A stretch of DNA of 5,778 nt. Source: Lachnospiraceae bacterium. Its GTDB lineage: Bacteria > Bacillota > Clostridia > Lachnospirales > Lachnospiraceae. Made by a program: the position numbers and the translations under genes. The notes beneath the pieces are model-generated. The model was not told the origin of the DNA, did not search any database, and worked only from the letters and a program-made list of their open reading frames with translations. Location of the stretch: the NCBI GenBank assembly GCA_024699395.1, contig JAILPU010000262.1, positions 1 to 5,778 of the forward strand, given 5' to 3'. Of this stretch, positions 1 to 5,778 are shown piece by piece; position 1 is the stretch's first letter; the number at the start of each line of letters is the position of its first letter.

Positions 1-564
1 ATTGTATATAGCCTCATCATATTGATCTGTCTTTAAAAGGCTCAATGCCAGATTCGTATGACTTATGGCCTTTTTAATCCTGGCATTGGGATCGTCTCTC
101 ACAAGTTCCAAGGCCTTCTTATGCATGTCGCAGGCAGATTCGTGATCCCCCATCTCCTGAAAAAGAAGGGCCATATTATTGTAAAGGGGCGCAAAAGCAG
201 GATCGTATCTGTCCAGATTTTCATTATAGATATTAAGAGCAGCATTAAAATAAGCCAGGGATTCCCCCAAAAGCCCCGCCGCTCTGCAACCGTTTCCGAT
301 ATTCACAAGGCCGGTGGCATAGGGCATTGTTCCTGTAATCCCCATCTCATCCATAAGAATCAAAAGCTCCCTGCAGGCCTGTATCATACCGTCAAAACGG
401 GAAGTTTCTCTATAGAAGCCGATAAGTTCATTTAACAATGTAAACCTTGCTCCGCTGTCACCTTCTGCCTCATCCAGCTTTTCAAGCAAAAACGCTTCTA
501 TGGCCTCAAGATTGTGGGTCTGCTCGATCCTGTCATATTCTTCCAATACTTTATTGATATCCAT
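1..564 (-). CDS. Tetratricopeptide-repeat (TPR) protein, 3' end cut by window edge
   Basis: Reading the minus strand from the ATG at 564-562 gives 188 codons with no stop up to the left edge, so the C-terminus is missing. The start has a good ribosome binding site (GGAAGGAAG, about 7 nt upstream). The protein is helical and has no signal peptide or membrane segment, so it is probably cytoplasmic. I see TPR-like helical pairs at about residues 41-74, 83-115 (GNGCRAAGLLGESLAYFNAA), 125-158 (NNMALLFQEMGDHESACDMH) and 167-188 onwards (NLALSLLKTDQYDEAI). Each shows the usual small/large residue pattern and a spacing near 42 residues, as in the TPR_12 style. TPR domains are protein-interaction scaffolds, so the fold does not give a specific function. 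The gene is divergent from the lipoprotein gene and shares a 198-bp intergenic region with it. Confidence is high for a real gene and TPR fold; function is unknown. Confidence 0.85.
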   Translation of the reverse strand, partial: MDINKVLEEYDRIEQTHNLEAIEAFLLEKLDEAEGDSGARFTLLNELIGFYRETSRFDGMIQACRELLILMDEMGITGTMPYATGLVNIGNGCRAAGLLGESLAYFNAALNIYNENLDRYDPAFAPLYNNMALLFQEMGDHESACDMHKKALELVRDDPNARIKKAISHTNLALSLLKTDQYDEAIYN

Positions 565-596
565 AACGTCACTTCCTTCCTGCAAATACCATCCAT

Positions 597-602
597 ATTT
601 TA
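597..602 (-). promoter_or_regulatory. Candidate extended -10 promoter of the TPR gene
   Basis: On the minus strand the sequence reads TGTTAAAAT, which is an extended -10 (TGn) followed by TAAAAT, matching 5 of 6 bases of the sigma-A consensus. A poor -35 (TGGTTA) lies 17 nt upstream. Transcription would start near position 590, leaving a leader of about 26 nt that contains the ribosome binding site of the TPR gene. The weak -35 fits an extended -10 promoter. This is inferred from the sequence only. Confidence 0.4.
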
Positions 603-652
603 ACACATCCGGCTGAACATAACCACATAACCTGTTGCCCGCCTTTACTCTT

Positions 653-675
653 TGTAGTACCCTTGTATGTAGTAC
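653..675 (+). repeat. Short direct repeat TGTAGTAC x2 with a 15-bp period
   Basis: TGTAGTAC occurs at 653-660 and again at 668-675, with CCTTGTA between the copies. Each copy contains the palindromic core GTAC. The pair lies in the divergent intergenic region, upstream of the inverted repeat. A 15-bp period is not an integral number of helical turns, which argues mildly against paired protein sites on one face of the DNA. It may be chance in a short region, or a regulator site. Confidence 0.35.
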
Positions 676-686
676 AGCTCCTCTTT

Positions 687-724
687 GGCTAACAAAAACG
701 CCAAAATTGAGGATTTTGTTAGCC
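687..724. promoter_or_regulatory. Perfect 11-bp inverted repeat upstream of the lipoprotein gene
   Basis: GGCTAACAAAA at 687-697 is exactly complementary to TTTTGTTAGCC at 714-724, with a 16-nt loop. The 3' arm ends 38 nt before the lipoprotein ATG at 763. There is no T-run after the stem on either strand, so it is not a standard intrinsic terminator. In RNA it could form a leader hairpin; in DNA it could be a two-half-site operator. An alternative smaller hairpin (CAAAAT at 702-707 with ATTTTG at 713-718, 5-nt loop) would compete for the same 3' arm. The repeat is seen directly; its role is unknown. Confidence 0.55.
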
Positions 725-749
725 GCAAACAGAAAAGATTAAGCAAACC

Positions 750-753
750 GAGG
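750..753 (+). promoter_or_regulatory. Ribosome binding site that fixes the lipoprotein start
   Basis: GAGG at 750-753 lies 9 nt before the ATG at 763. The frame is also open from a TTG at 685, but that codon has no purine-rich site at the right distance and lies at the edge of the inverted repeat. Starting there would also put 26 charged residues ahead of the signal peptide. The ATG at 763 is therefore preferred. Confidence 0.75.
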
Positions 754-762
754 TATCAAAAT

Positions 763-2559
763 ATGAAAAAAAATCTCTTTAAGCCCATTTTATGTATGTT
801 GACCGCTTCTCTTATGATGGCTTCCTGCGGTAAAACAAATAATGATAATCTGACCTTTCTTTTGGAGGAAACACAAACCGAATCATCCAAAGAAAGCACT
901 GAAGCTGTAGAGGCATCCATCGATGAAGAATCCGTTTCTCTCTATGAATCTTTCTTAAAGGGAGAGACAGAGCTTATCTGTGATACCACCAAATATCAGG
1001 GAACGGTTTTCGGAGAGGAGGGTCTTTCTTTAAACGGAACCTTTACCATAAGTGAGTTTCTTGAAAAAACTCTTACTTACATGTCTGCCGATGCCGACAG
1101 CTTCCAAGTAGGCTCTCTTCAATATGCCTATGTGGATTGCGGTAATGACACCAACCCCCAGCTTGTCCTCAGAATGCATGACATTCAGGAATACTACAAT
1201 TCCTCCGACCTTTACGTTGTGATTAACAAAGAAGATGACAAGCTATACCTTCGCTACGGCGTTACCTCAGGATATCGTTCAAGTATAACCTTTAACAGTT
1301 TGGGAGGTATTGTAAACGCAGGTTCCATCGGAGCTACGGATCCTTTTTCCGAGATAGGCATGCTTGATAAGGATTGCAATTATTCCACCGTCTATACACA
1401 TGAATCCATGATTTCTCCCACCAACCTCTACATTCCCGGAAATGAGAGAGATTTTTTCTCAGAGACTGAAGAACTGGGAATAACGGATACCATTCAGATT
1501 GAAGTTTATAATTTCCATAAATTTGATTACACCGATTCAGACATTAATTACAGCTACACCTATTACGAGCTGGATGCAGACATGAATCCCACCCATTCCA
1601 CCGACATCTACACCGACGCCTCAAATGTCTACTATAAGTTTATGCACTCCCTTGACGTCGATGTTTACACACCCGATGAAATAAAGGATCTTTTGAATAA
1701 AAGACTTAAAGAAGCCGGCTGCACCGATGATATCAAAAATGCCAAAGAGGCAGAGTTTACCGAGCTTTCCGACTATGATAACATTCTTTCTGACTATACC
1801 GTAACAGACGAGGAAGATGAGGAGATAACCGAGATATTTATTCCAAATCCCGGCTGGGATTTATATACCGCAAAGGAGTGCGACGACCTTATTTCACGAA
1901 GGAGTGCTCCCTTTGCCGTATTGGAAGAATCTGAAAAAACAAAAAATGAGATAACAGACGAAGACAACTGGTTTGAAACAAACGGATTTACCAGGCCCTC
2001 GGAGACTGAATTTGAAGATGATTGTTTCCTCTATAATATCTTTACCTATGACGATGTGGATCCCTGTCATATAATAGATCTTTATGACAAGGACACACGT
2101 CAGTTTTTGACAAGACTTAATTTTGACAATTATATGTATCCCGACGAATACGATGAATCGGTGAACTATTCCATAGTGGAACAGGGAATCGACTATGTTC
2201 TCACAGTCGATGACATAATGTATGTCTCTGTCTCCCACGGCACCTATGCATCAAGCGCTCCCCATAATGCATATGTAATCGCTTTGGATGTAAATAATAA
2301 TTATAACCTGTTATGGAAATCATCACCCTTAACCAGTAACTCCCGCAACTTCTGTGTGGTAGACGACTCTCTTATATGCGGCTACGGATTCACGGATGAA
2401 AAAGACCATATTTTTGTTCTGGACAGATTTACGGGAAACAAGGTTGAAACCTACGATATCGATTCAAAACCCGAGTATTTCTTCGTAAAGGACGATACCC
2501 TTTATGTGAGAACCTATGATACCGACTACAAGTTTAATATCGTAACGAGCTTCCAATAA
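763..2559 (+). CDS. Predicted secreted lipoprotein, uncharacterised, C-terminal propeller-like repeats
   Basis: The product is 598 residues from the ATG at 763. The N-terminus is a lipoprotein signal peptide: MKKN, a hydrophobic stretch at residues 5-19, then a lipobox-like MASC with Cys22 as the predicted lipidated residue. It should therefore be anchored on the outer face of the membrane. Residues 23-60 are a polar Ser/Glu/Thr linker. Residues 121-137 (YAYVDCGNDTNPQLVLR) resemble the degenerate Asp/Asn-rich 'DxxGDGxPEL' loops often seen in Firmicute surface proteins. The middle is very acidic and Tyr-rich (for example TDEEDEEITE near 348-357). Residues about 480-598 contain strand-turn repeats (AYVIALD near 503-509, DHIFVLDRFTG near 548-558, DTLYVRTYD near 578-586) like blades of a PQQ/quinoprotein-type beta-propeller, but too few for a whole propeller. 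I do not recognise the family. The gene converges on trpA with 8 bp between the stop codons and is not in the trp operon. A sensor, binding or envelope role is possible but not shown. Confidence 0.85.
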   Translation: MKKNLFKPILCMLTASLMMASCGKTNNDNLTFLLEETQTESSKESTEAVEASIDEESVSLYESFLKGETELICDTTKYQGTVFGEEGLSLNGTFTISEFLEKTLTYMSADADSFQVGSLQYAYVDCGNDTNPQLVLRMHDIQEYYNSSDLYVVINKEDDKLYLRYGVTSGYRSSITFNSLGGIVNAGSIGATDPFSEIGMLDKDCNYSTVYTHESMISPTNLYIPGNERDFFSETEELGITDTIQIEVYNFHKFDYTDSDINYSYTYYELDADMNPTHSTDIYTDASNVYYKFMHSLDVDVYTPDEIKDLLNKRLKEAGCTDDIKNAKEAEFTELSDYDNILSDYTVTDEEDEEITEIFIPNPGWDLYTAKECDDLISRRSAPFAVLEESEKTKNEITDEDNWFETNGFTRPSETEFEDDCFLYNIFTYDDVDPCHIIDLYDKDTRQFLTRLNFDNYMYPDEYDESVNYSIVEQGIDYVLTVDDIMYVSVSHGTYASSAPHNAYVIALDVNNNYNLLWKSSPLTSNSRNFCVVDDSLICGYGFTDEKDHIFVLDRFTGNKVETYDIDSKPEYFFVKDDTLYVRTYDTDYKFNIVTSFQ

Positions 2560-2578
2560 CCGAAATCTTAGGCTTCGG
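2560..2578. terminator. Weak inverted repeat at the convergent lipoprotein/trpA junction
   Basis: CCGAA at 2560-2564 pairs with TTCGG at 2574-2578 around a 9-nt loop that includes the trpA stop codon. It lies between two converging genes and could act weakly in both directions. The stem is only 5 bp. There is no T-tract on the plus strand and only TTATT on the minus strand, so it is a poor intrinsic terminator. It is listed because no better candidate exists at this junction. Confidence 0.2.
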
Positions 2579-3344
2579 ATACGGCTTCCTTCATGGATTT
2601 TACATACTCACCCACGTATGAAGGAGCGTCACTACCATACTTGGCCAAAAGCTTTATAATGGCAGACCCTACTATGGCACCGTCAGAAAGGGCTGCCATT
2701 TTCTTTGCCTGCTCGGGAGTAGATATTCCGAAACCTATGGCGCAGGGGACTTTGCTGTACTTTCTTATCTCACTTACAATGCTTCCCAAATCGGTGGTTA
2801 TCTCGGATCTTGTTCCCGTCACCCCGAGGCTGGACACAAGATAGATAAAGCCCTCCGCCTCGGAAGCTATCATTTTAATCCTGTCTTTGGAGGTGGGTGC
2901 TATAAGGGAAATAAGGTCCACCTTGTATTTTCTGCATACGGGTAAAAACTCATCCTTCTCCTCAAAGGGAAGATCCGGAAGTATTATCCCGTCTATACCC
3001 ACTTCGGCACATTTGGATATAAATCTTTCGGCACCGTATGAGAAAACCACATTCGCATATGTCATAAATACCATGGGTACCGTCACATCTTTTCTTATTT
3101 CCTTAACAAGTTCAAAAACATCATCGGTTTTTATCCCGTTTTTTAACGCTCTTAAATTGGCCTCCTGAATGGTGGGGCCCTCCGCAGTGGGATCCGAAAA
3201 AGGAATTCCCAGCTCTATAAGATCCGCCCCGTTTGCTGCAGCCTCTCTCACAACCTTAAGAGTGGTTTCCATATCGGGATCACCGCAGGTGATAAAAGGT
3301 ATAAATGCTTTTTTATTTTCAAAGGCTTTTAAAATATTACTCAT
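2568..3344 (-). CDS. trpA: Tryptophan synthase alpha subunit
   Basis: TrpA cleaves indole-3-glycerol phosphate to indole and glyceraldehyde 3-phosphate. The indole passes to TrpB within the alpha2-beta2 complex in the cytoplasm. The 258-residue product has the usual length and TIM-barrel motifs: PFITCGDP (16-23), ELGIPFSDP (44-52), the flexible-loop motif GVTGTR, and phosphate-binding GFGIS and GAIVGSA near the C-terminus. Glu44 corresponds to catalytic Glu49 of Salmonella TrpA. The second catalytic position, Asp60 in Salmonella, is Glu55 here (TAEGPTIQ instead of the common LADGPTIQ). The spacing between the two acids is unchanged. The ATG at 3344 has a strong site, AGAGGGGAGG, ending 6 nt upstream, and lies inside the end of trpB (8-nt overlap), which suggests translational coupling. 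It is the last gene of the operon. The protein contains no tryptophan. It should be functional, with the acid swap as the only oddity. Confidence 0.97.
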   Translation of the reverse strand: MSNILKAFENKKAFIPFITCGDPDMETTLKVVREAAANGADLIELGIPFSDPTAEGPTIQEANLRALKNGIKTDDVFELVKEIRKDVTVPMVFMTYANVVFSYGAERFISKCAEVGIDGIILPDLPFEEKDEFLPVCRKYKVDLISLIAPTSKDRIKMIASEAEGFIYLVSSLGVTGTRSEITTDLGSIVSEIRKYSKVPCAIGFGISTPEQAKKMAALSDGAIVGSAIIKLLAKYGSDAPSYVGEYVKSMKEAVSEA

Positions 3345-4521
3345 GAATATCCTCCCCTCTGTATCTTGCTATTGCGGCACAGTCCTTGTCACCTCTTCCC
3401 GACAGGGTGATGACCATTATCTTGTCCTTATCCATTTGGGGTGCCAGCTTCATGGCATATGCCACTGCATGAGCCGATTCAATTGCAGGGATAATACCCT
3501 CCGTTTTTGCCAGATATTCAAAGGCATTTACCGCCTCATCATCGGTAACGGCAACGTATTGTGCCCTCTTTATATCATGAAGGTATGCATGCTCCGGTCC
3601 CACTCCGGGATAGTCAAGACCTGCGGAAATGGAATACACGGGAGCAATCTGTCCGTCCTTATCCTGACAAAAATAAGATTTCATTCCGTGAAAAATACCC
3701 ACGCTTCCCGTAGAAATAGTTGCCGCCGTCTCAAAGGTATCAATACCTCTGCCTGCTGCCTCACATCCTATTAATCTGACATCCTTGTCATTTATGAAAT
3801 TGTAAAAACTTCCTATGGCATTGGATCCGCCGCCCACACAGGCCAGCACCGCATCGGGAAGTCTTCCCTCCTTTTCAAGCATCTGCTCTTTTATCTCTTT
3901 GGAGATAACCGACTGAAAATCTCTCACTATTGTGGGAAAGGGATGGGGACCCATAACGGAACCGAGACAATAATGGGTATCCGATATCCTACTTGTCCAT
4001 TCTCTCATGGCTTCGGAAACCGCATCCTTTAAGGTGGCTGTTCCTGTTTTCACAGGAATAACCTCAGCTCCCAAAAGTCTCATTCTGTACACATTGAGAG
4101 CCTGCCTCTTAGTGTCCTCCTCGCCCATGAAAACAACACATTCCATATTCATTAAGGCTGCTGCCGTTGCGGTTGCCACCCCGTGCTGGCCCGCTCCCGT
4201 CTCGGCAATAAGGCGGGTCTTTCCCATCTTTTTGGCTAAGAGCGCCTGACCAAGTACGTTATTAATCTTGTGAGCACCTGTATGATTGAGATCCTCTCTT
4301 TTCAGATAAATCTTTGCCCCTCCAAGGTCCTTAGTCATCTTCTCTGCATAATAGAGTCTTGAAGGTCTTCCCGCATATTCATTAAAAAGAGTGGCAAGTT
4401 CTCTGTTAAACTCCGGATCCTCCTTATATTTGTTGTACGCTTCCTCCAGCTCCAGTACCGCATTCATTAAGGTCTCGGGTATGTACTGTCCGCCGTGGAT
4501 ACCAAATCTTCCTTTTTTCAT
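3337..4521 (-). CDS. trpB: Tryptophan synthase beta subunit
   Basis: TrpB is the pyridoxal-phosphate enzyme that joins indole (channelled from TrpA) to L-serine, giving L-tryptophan. The 394-residue product matches the usual length of the TrpB1 class that pairs with TrpA. Visible motifs: [10 protein letters not shown] near the N-terminus (10-19), [15 protein letters not shown] (74-88) with the PLP Schiff-base Lys85, AETGAGQHG (106-114) with catalytic Glu107, the PLP phosphate loop GGGSN (230-234), [10 protein letters not shown] (302-311) with the domain-closure Asp303, and LSGRGDKD (373-380) with Ser374 near the pyridine nitrogen. All key residues are present. The start ATG has the site GCGAGG with a 6-nt spacer and lies 17 nt after the trpF stop. 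The 3' end overlaps trpA by 8 nt, as expected for subunits needed in equal amounts. I see nothing unusual. Confidence 0.98.
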   Translation of the reverse strand: MKKGRFGIHGGQYIPETLMNAVLELEEAYNKYKEDPEFNRELATLFNEYAGRPSRLYYAEKMTKDLGGAKIYLKREDLNHTGAHKINNVLGQALLAKKMGKTRLIAETGAGQHGVATATAAALMNMECVVFMGEEDTKRQALNVYRMRLLGAEVIPVKTGTATLKDAVSEAMREWTSRISDTHYCLGSVMGPHPFPTIVRDFQSVISKEIKEQMLEKEGRLPDAVLACVGGGSNAIGSFYNFINDKDVRLIGCEAAGRGIDTFETAATISTGSVGIFHGMKSYFCQDKDGQIAPVYSISAGLDYPGVGPEHAYLHDIKRAQYVAVTDDEAVNAFEYLAKTEGIIPAIESAHAVAYAMKLAPQMDKDKIMVITLSGRGDKDCAAIARYRGEDIHE

Positions 4522-4538
4522 AATTAACCTCGCTTTAT

Positions 4539-5144
4539 TTAAACCAATTCATGTGCTGCTTTCACGCACTGTGCTATGAGCACTTTGTTTTTTACACCGT
4601 CTTTTTCAACACCGCTGGAAAGATCGAAGGCTTTTGGTCTTATAAGTGCTGCTGCCTTAATTATGGATTCTCTGTTAAGACCTCCCGCCAGAATAAACTC
4701 TCTGTCAAAATCCTTTAACAATCCCCAGTCAAAGGCTTTTCCTTCCCCCATTCCCGCATCCAACAGTATCTCGTTTGCCTTGGAATCATATGCCCGGGGG
4801 AGATCCTTTGACTCCTTTATCTTAAAAGCTTTCCAGACAGGGATATCTGTAATTTTCTTTAATTCTTCAATGTAGTCTTCATTCTCATTTCCGTGAAGCT
4901 GAAGGGCATGGAGTTTTAATTTTTCCCCAATCTCTGCAATCTCTTTTATGTCACCGTTTACAAAAACTCCCACCGGCTTTATCCTGCTGTCAAGAAGCCC
5001 CCTTAGATAAAGAGCCTTGTCAAAGTCCACATATCGGTGGCTTTTGGGGTAGTTAAGTATAAAACCGCAATAGTCCGCCCCCGCCTCATTTACGTAATAA
5101 ACATCCTCTTTTCTAAACAAACCGCATATCTTAACAGGTATCAC
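4539..5144 (-). CDS. trpF: Phosphoribosylanthranilate isomerase
   Basis: TrpF converts N-(5'-phosphoribosyl)anthranilate to CdRP, the substrate of TrpC, through an Amadori rearrangement. I choose the GTG at 5144-5142, giving 201 residues. An AGGAG site lies 8 nt upstream, and the GTGA overlaps the trpC TGA by 4 nt. An in-frame GTG at 5150 (203 residues) would leave only 2 nt after the GGAG. With the chosen start, KICG places the catalytic Cys at residue 7, the position known for Thermotoga TrpF. Other motifs: PKSHRY (33-38), VGVFVN (58-63), LQLHG (81-85), [14 protein letters not shown] with the catalytic Asp129, AGGLN (153-157) and SSGVE (176-180), which bind substrate phosphate. It is a single-domain TIM barrel of normal length, not fused to TrpC as it is in E. 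coli. The trpB start follows 17 nt after the stop. Confidence 0.96.
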   Translation of the reverse strand: MIPVKICGLFRKEDVYYVNEAGADYCGFILNYPKSHRYVDFDKALYLRGLLDSRIKPVGVFVNGDIKEIAEIGEKLKLHALQLHGNENEDYIEELKKITDIPVWKAFKIKESKDLPRAYDSKANEILLDAGMGEGKAFDWGLLKDFDREFILAGGLNRESIIKAAALIRPKAFDLSSGVEKDGVKNKVLIAQCVKAAHELV

Positions 5145-5778
5145 AGGCACAGCTCCTTTACGGATTTTATAAAATCTCTTTTATTATCCGAACGCATAAG
5201 GGCTTCTCCCACCAAAATTGCGTCGGCGCCTCCCTCATACATCATCACTGCATCCGAAACTGTTTTTATGCCGCTTTCCGCAACACAGATGCAGTCGTCG
5301 GGTATCAGCTCCCTCAATCTTAAGGAATTTCTCACATCCACAGTAAAATCCTTAAGATTTCTGTTGTTTATTCCTATAACCTTTGCTCCCAGGGACACAG
5401 CTCTTTTAACCTGCACATCATCGTGTGTTTCCGTAAGTACGCAAAGCCCCAGTTTTTTCGCTGTTTCAAGATATTTGGCCAACGTATCGTCATCAAGAAG
5501 TTCCACTATAAGCAATATACAGTTTGCACCCATCAAAGCAGCCTGGTATATCTGGTACTCATCCACAACGAAATCTTTTCTCAACATGGGAATGGAAACT
5601 TCTTCCCGCACGTTCTTAAAAATCTCATCGGAACCAAGAAACCAATAGGGTTCTGTAAGGCATGAGATGCAATCTCCCCCGGCTCTCTCATATTCCTTCC
5701 CTATTTGGAGATACTTAAATTCCGGATCGATCACTCCCTTTGAAGGGGAGGCTTTCTTTATCTCACATATTATACTCA
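5141..5778 (-). CDS. trpC: Indole-3-glycerol phosphate synthase, 5' end cut by window edge
   Basis: TrpC converts CdRP to indole-3-glycerol phosphate with ring closure and loss of CO2 and water. The frame is open to the right edge. A GTG at 5734 is in frame but is not the start, because conserved sequence continues upstream of it (ICEIKKASPSKG). In all, 211 codons are visible of a family norm near 260, so about 50 N-terminal residues are missing. Numbering from the first full codon: CEIKKASPS (4-12) holds the catalytic Glu5 and Lys7, LTEPYWFLGS is at 40-49, LRKDF (65-69) has the catalytic Lys67, the TETH motif has Glu116, GINNRNL (135-141) has the substrate-binding Asn, AESG (166-169) has Glu167-Ser168, and the phosphate site is GGADAILVGEAL. 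These match the essential residues known from Sulfolobus TrpC. The stop TGA overlaps the trpF start by 4 nt. Confidence 0.96.
   Translation of the reverse strand, partial: SIICEIKKASPSKGVIDPEFKYLQIGKEYERAGGDCISCLTEPYWFLGSDEIFKNVREEVSIPMLRKDFVVDEYQIYQAALMGANCILLIVELLDDDTLAKYLETAKKLGLCVLTETHDDVQVKRAVSLGAKVIGINNRNLKDFTVDVRNSLRLRELIPDDCICVAESGIKTVSDAVMMYEGGADAILVGEALMRSDNKRDFIKSVKELCL
5153..5160 (-). promoter_or_regulatory. Ribosome binding site inside trpC that decides the trpF start
   Basis: The minus strand reads TAAAGGAG at 5160-5153, inside the last codons of trpC. It is 8 nt from the GTG at 5144 but only 2 nt from the upstream in-frame GTG at 5150. This favours the downstream start, where the trpF GTG and the trpC TGA share GTGA. 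Such an arrangement usually allows a terminating ribosome to restart on the next gene. Confidence 0.75.

Noticed and set aside
58..435. 125-codon open frame on the plus strand
   Set aside because: It is antisense to the TPR gene, which has a good start, ribosome binding site and TPR pattern. The plus-strand product resembles no protein I know.
687..724. The inverted repeat as an intrinsic terminator
   Set aside because: No T-tract follows the stem on either strand, and it lies between divergent genes, where no transcript is expected to end.
685..762. N-terminal extension of the lipoprotein from TTG at 685
   Set aside because: It has no ribosome binding site, begins at the edge of an inverted repeat and would bury the lipoprotein signal peptide behind 26 charged residues.
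1894..2238. 114-codon open frame on the minus strand
   Set aside because: It is a shadow inside the lipoprotein gene, without a credible start site or family resemblance.
3169..3774. 201-codon open frame on the plus strand across the trpA/trpB junction
   Set aside because: It is antisense to two certain genes. Its length comes from codon bias on the opposite strand.
4522..4538. Regulatory element or attenuator in the trpF-trpB gap
   Set aside because: The gap is 17 nt and is taken up by the trpB ribosome binding site. No hairpin fits in it.
5037..5648. 203-codon open frame on the plus strand
   Set aside because: It is antisense to trpC and trpF, which carry all expected catalytic motifs. 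Its Ser/Thr-rich product is typical of a shadow frame.
5141..5734. trpC read as a complete 197-residue gene starting at GTG 5734
   Set aside because: Conserved catalytic sequence (CEIKKASPS) lies upstream of that GTG in the same open frame, so the gene is cut by the window edge, not short.

Overview
The window looks like ordinary chromosome of an anaerobic low-to-moderate-GC Firmicute, most likely Clostridia and possibly Lachnospiraceae. That placement is inferred from purine-rich ribosome binding sites, separate (unfused) trpC and trpF genes, close gene packing, the style of the TrpA active-site motif, and an acidic Tyr/Asp-rich lipoprotein. No rRNA or other definitive marker is present.

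Layout. (1) Positions 1-564, minus strand: the N-terminal 188 codons of a tetratricopeptide-repeat (TPR) protein that runs off the left edge. (2) Positions 565-762: a 198-bp intergenic region between two divergent genes. It holds a plausible extended -10 promoter for the TPR gene, a short tandem repeat (TGTAGTAC twice, 15-bp period), and a perfect 11-bp inverted repeat just upstream of the lipoprotein gene. (3) Positions 763-2559, plus strand: a 598-residue predicted secreted lipoprotein of no recognised family, with a C-terminal part that looks like beta-propeller blades. (4) Positions 2568-5778, minus strand: the distal end of a tryptophan operon in the order trpC-trpF-trpB-trpA. TrpC is cut by the right edge. 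The genes overlap or nearly touch (4-nt overlap, 17-nt gap, 8-nt overlap), so they are almost certainly co-transcribed and partly translationally coupled.

The four Trp enzymes carry out the last steps of tryptophan synthesis. TrpF isomerises phosphoribosylanthranilate, TrpC closes the indole ring to give indole-3-glycerol phosphate, and the TrpA/TrpB complex cleaves this and joins indole to serine. The earlier genes (trpE, trpG, trpD) and any leader or attenuator should lie beyond the right edge.

I see no evidence of a new system. The points most worth a second look are Glu in place of the usual catalytic Asp in TrpA, the unrecognised lipoprotein with a hairpin ahead of it, and the 8-bp convergent junction between lipoprotein and trpA without a clear terminator. 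I found no tRNA, rRNA, CRISPR array, insertion sequence, attachment site or replication origin.
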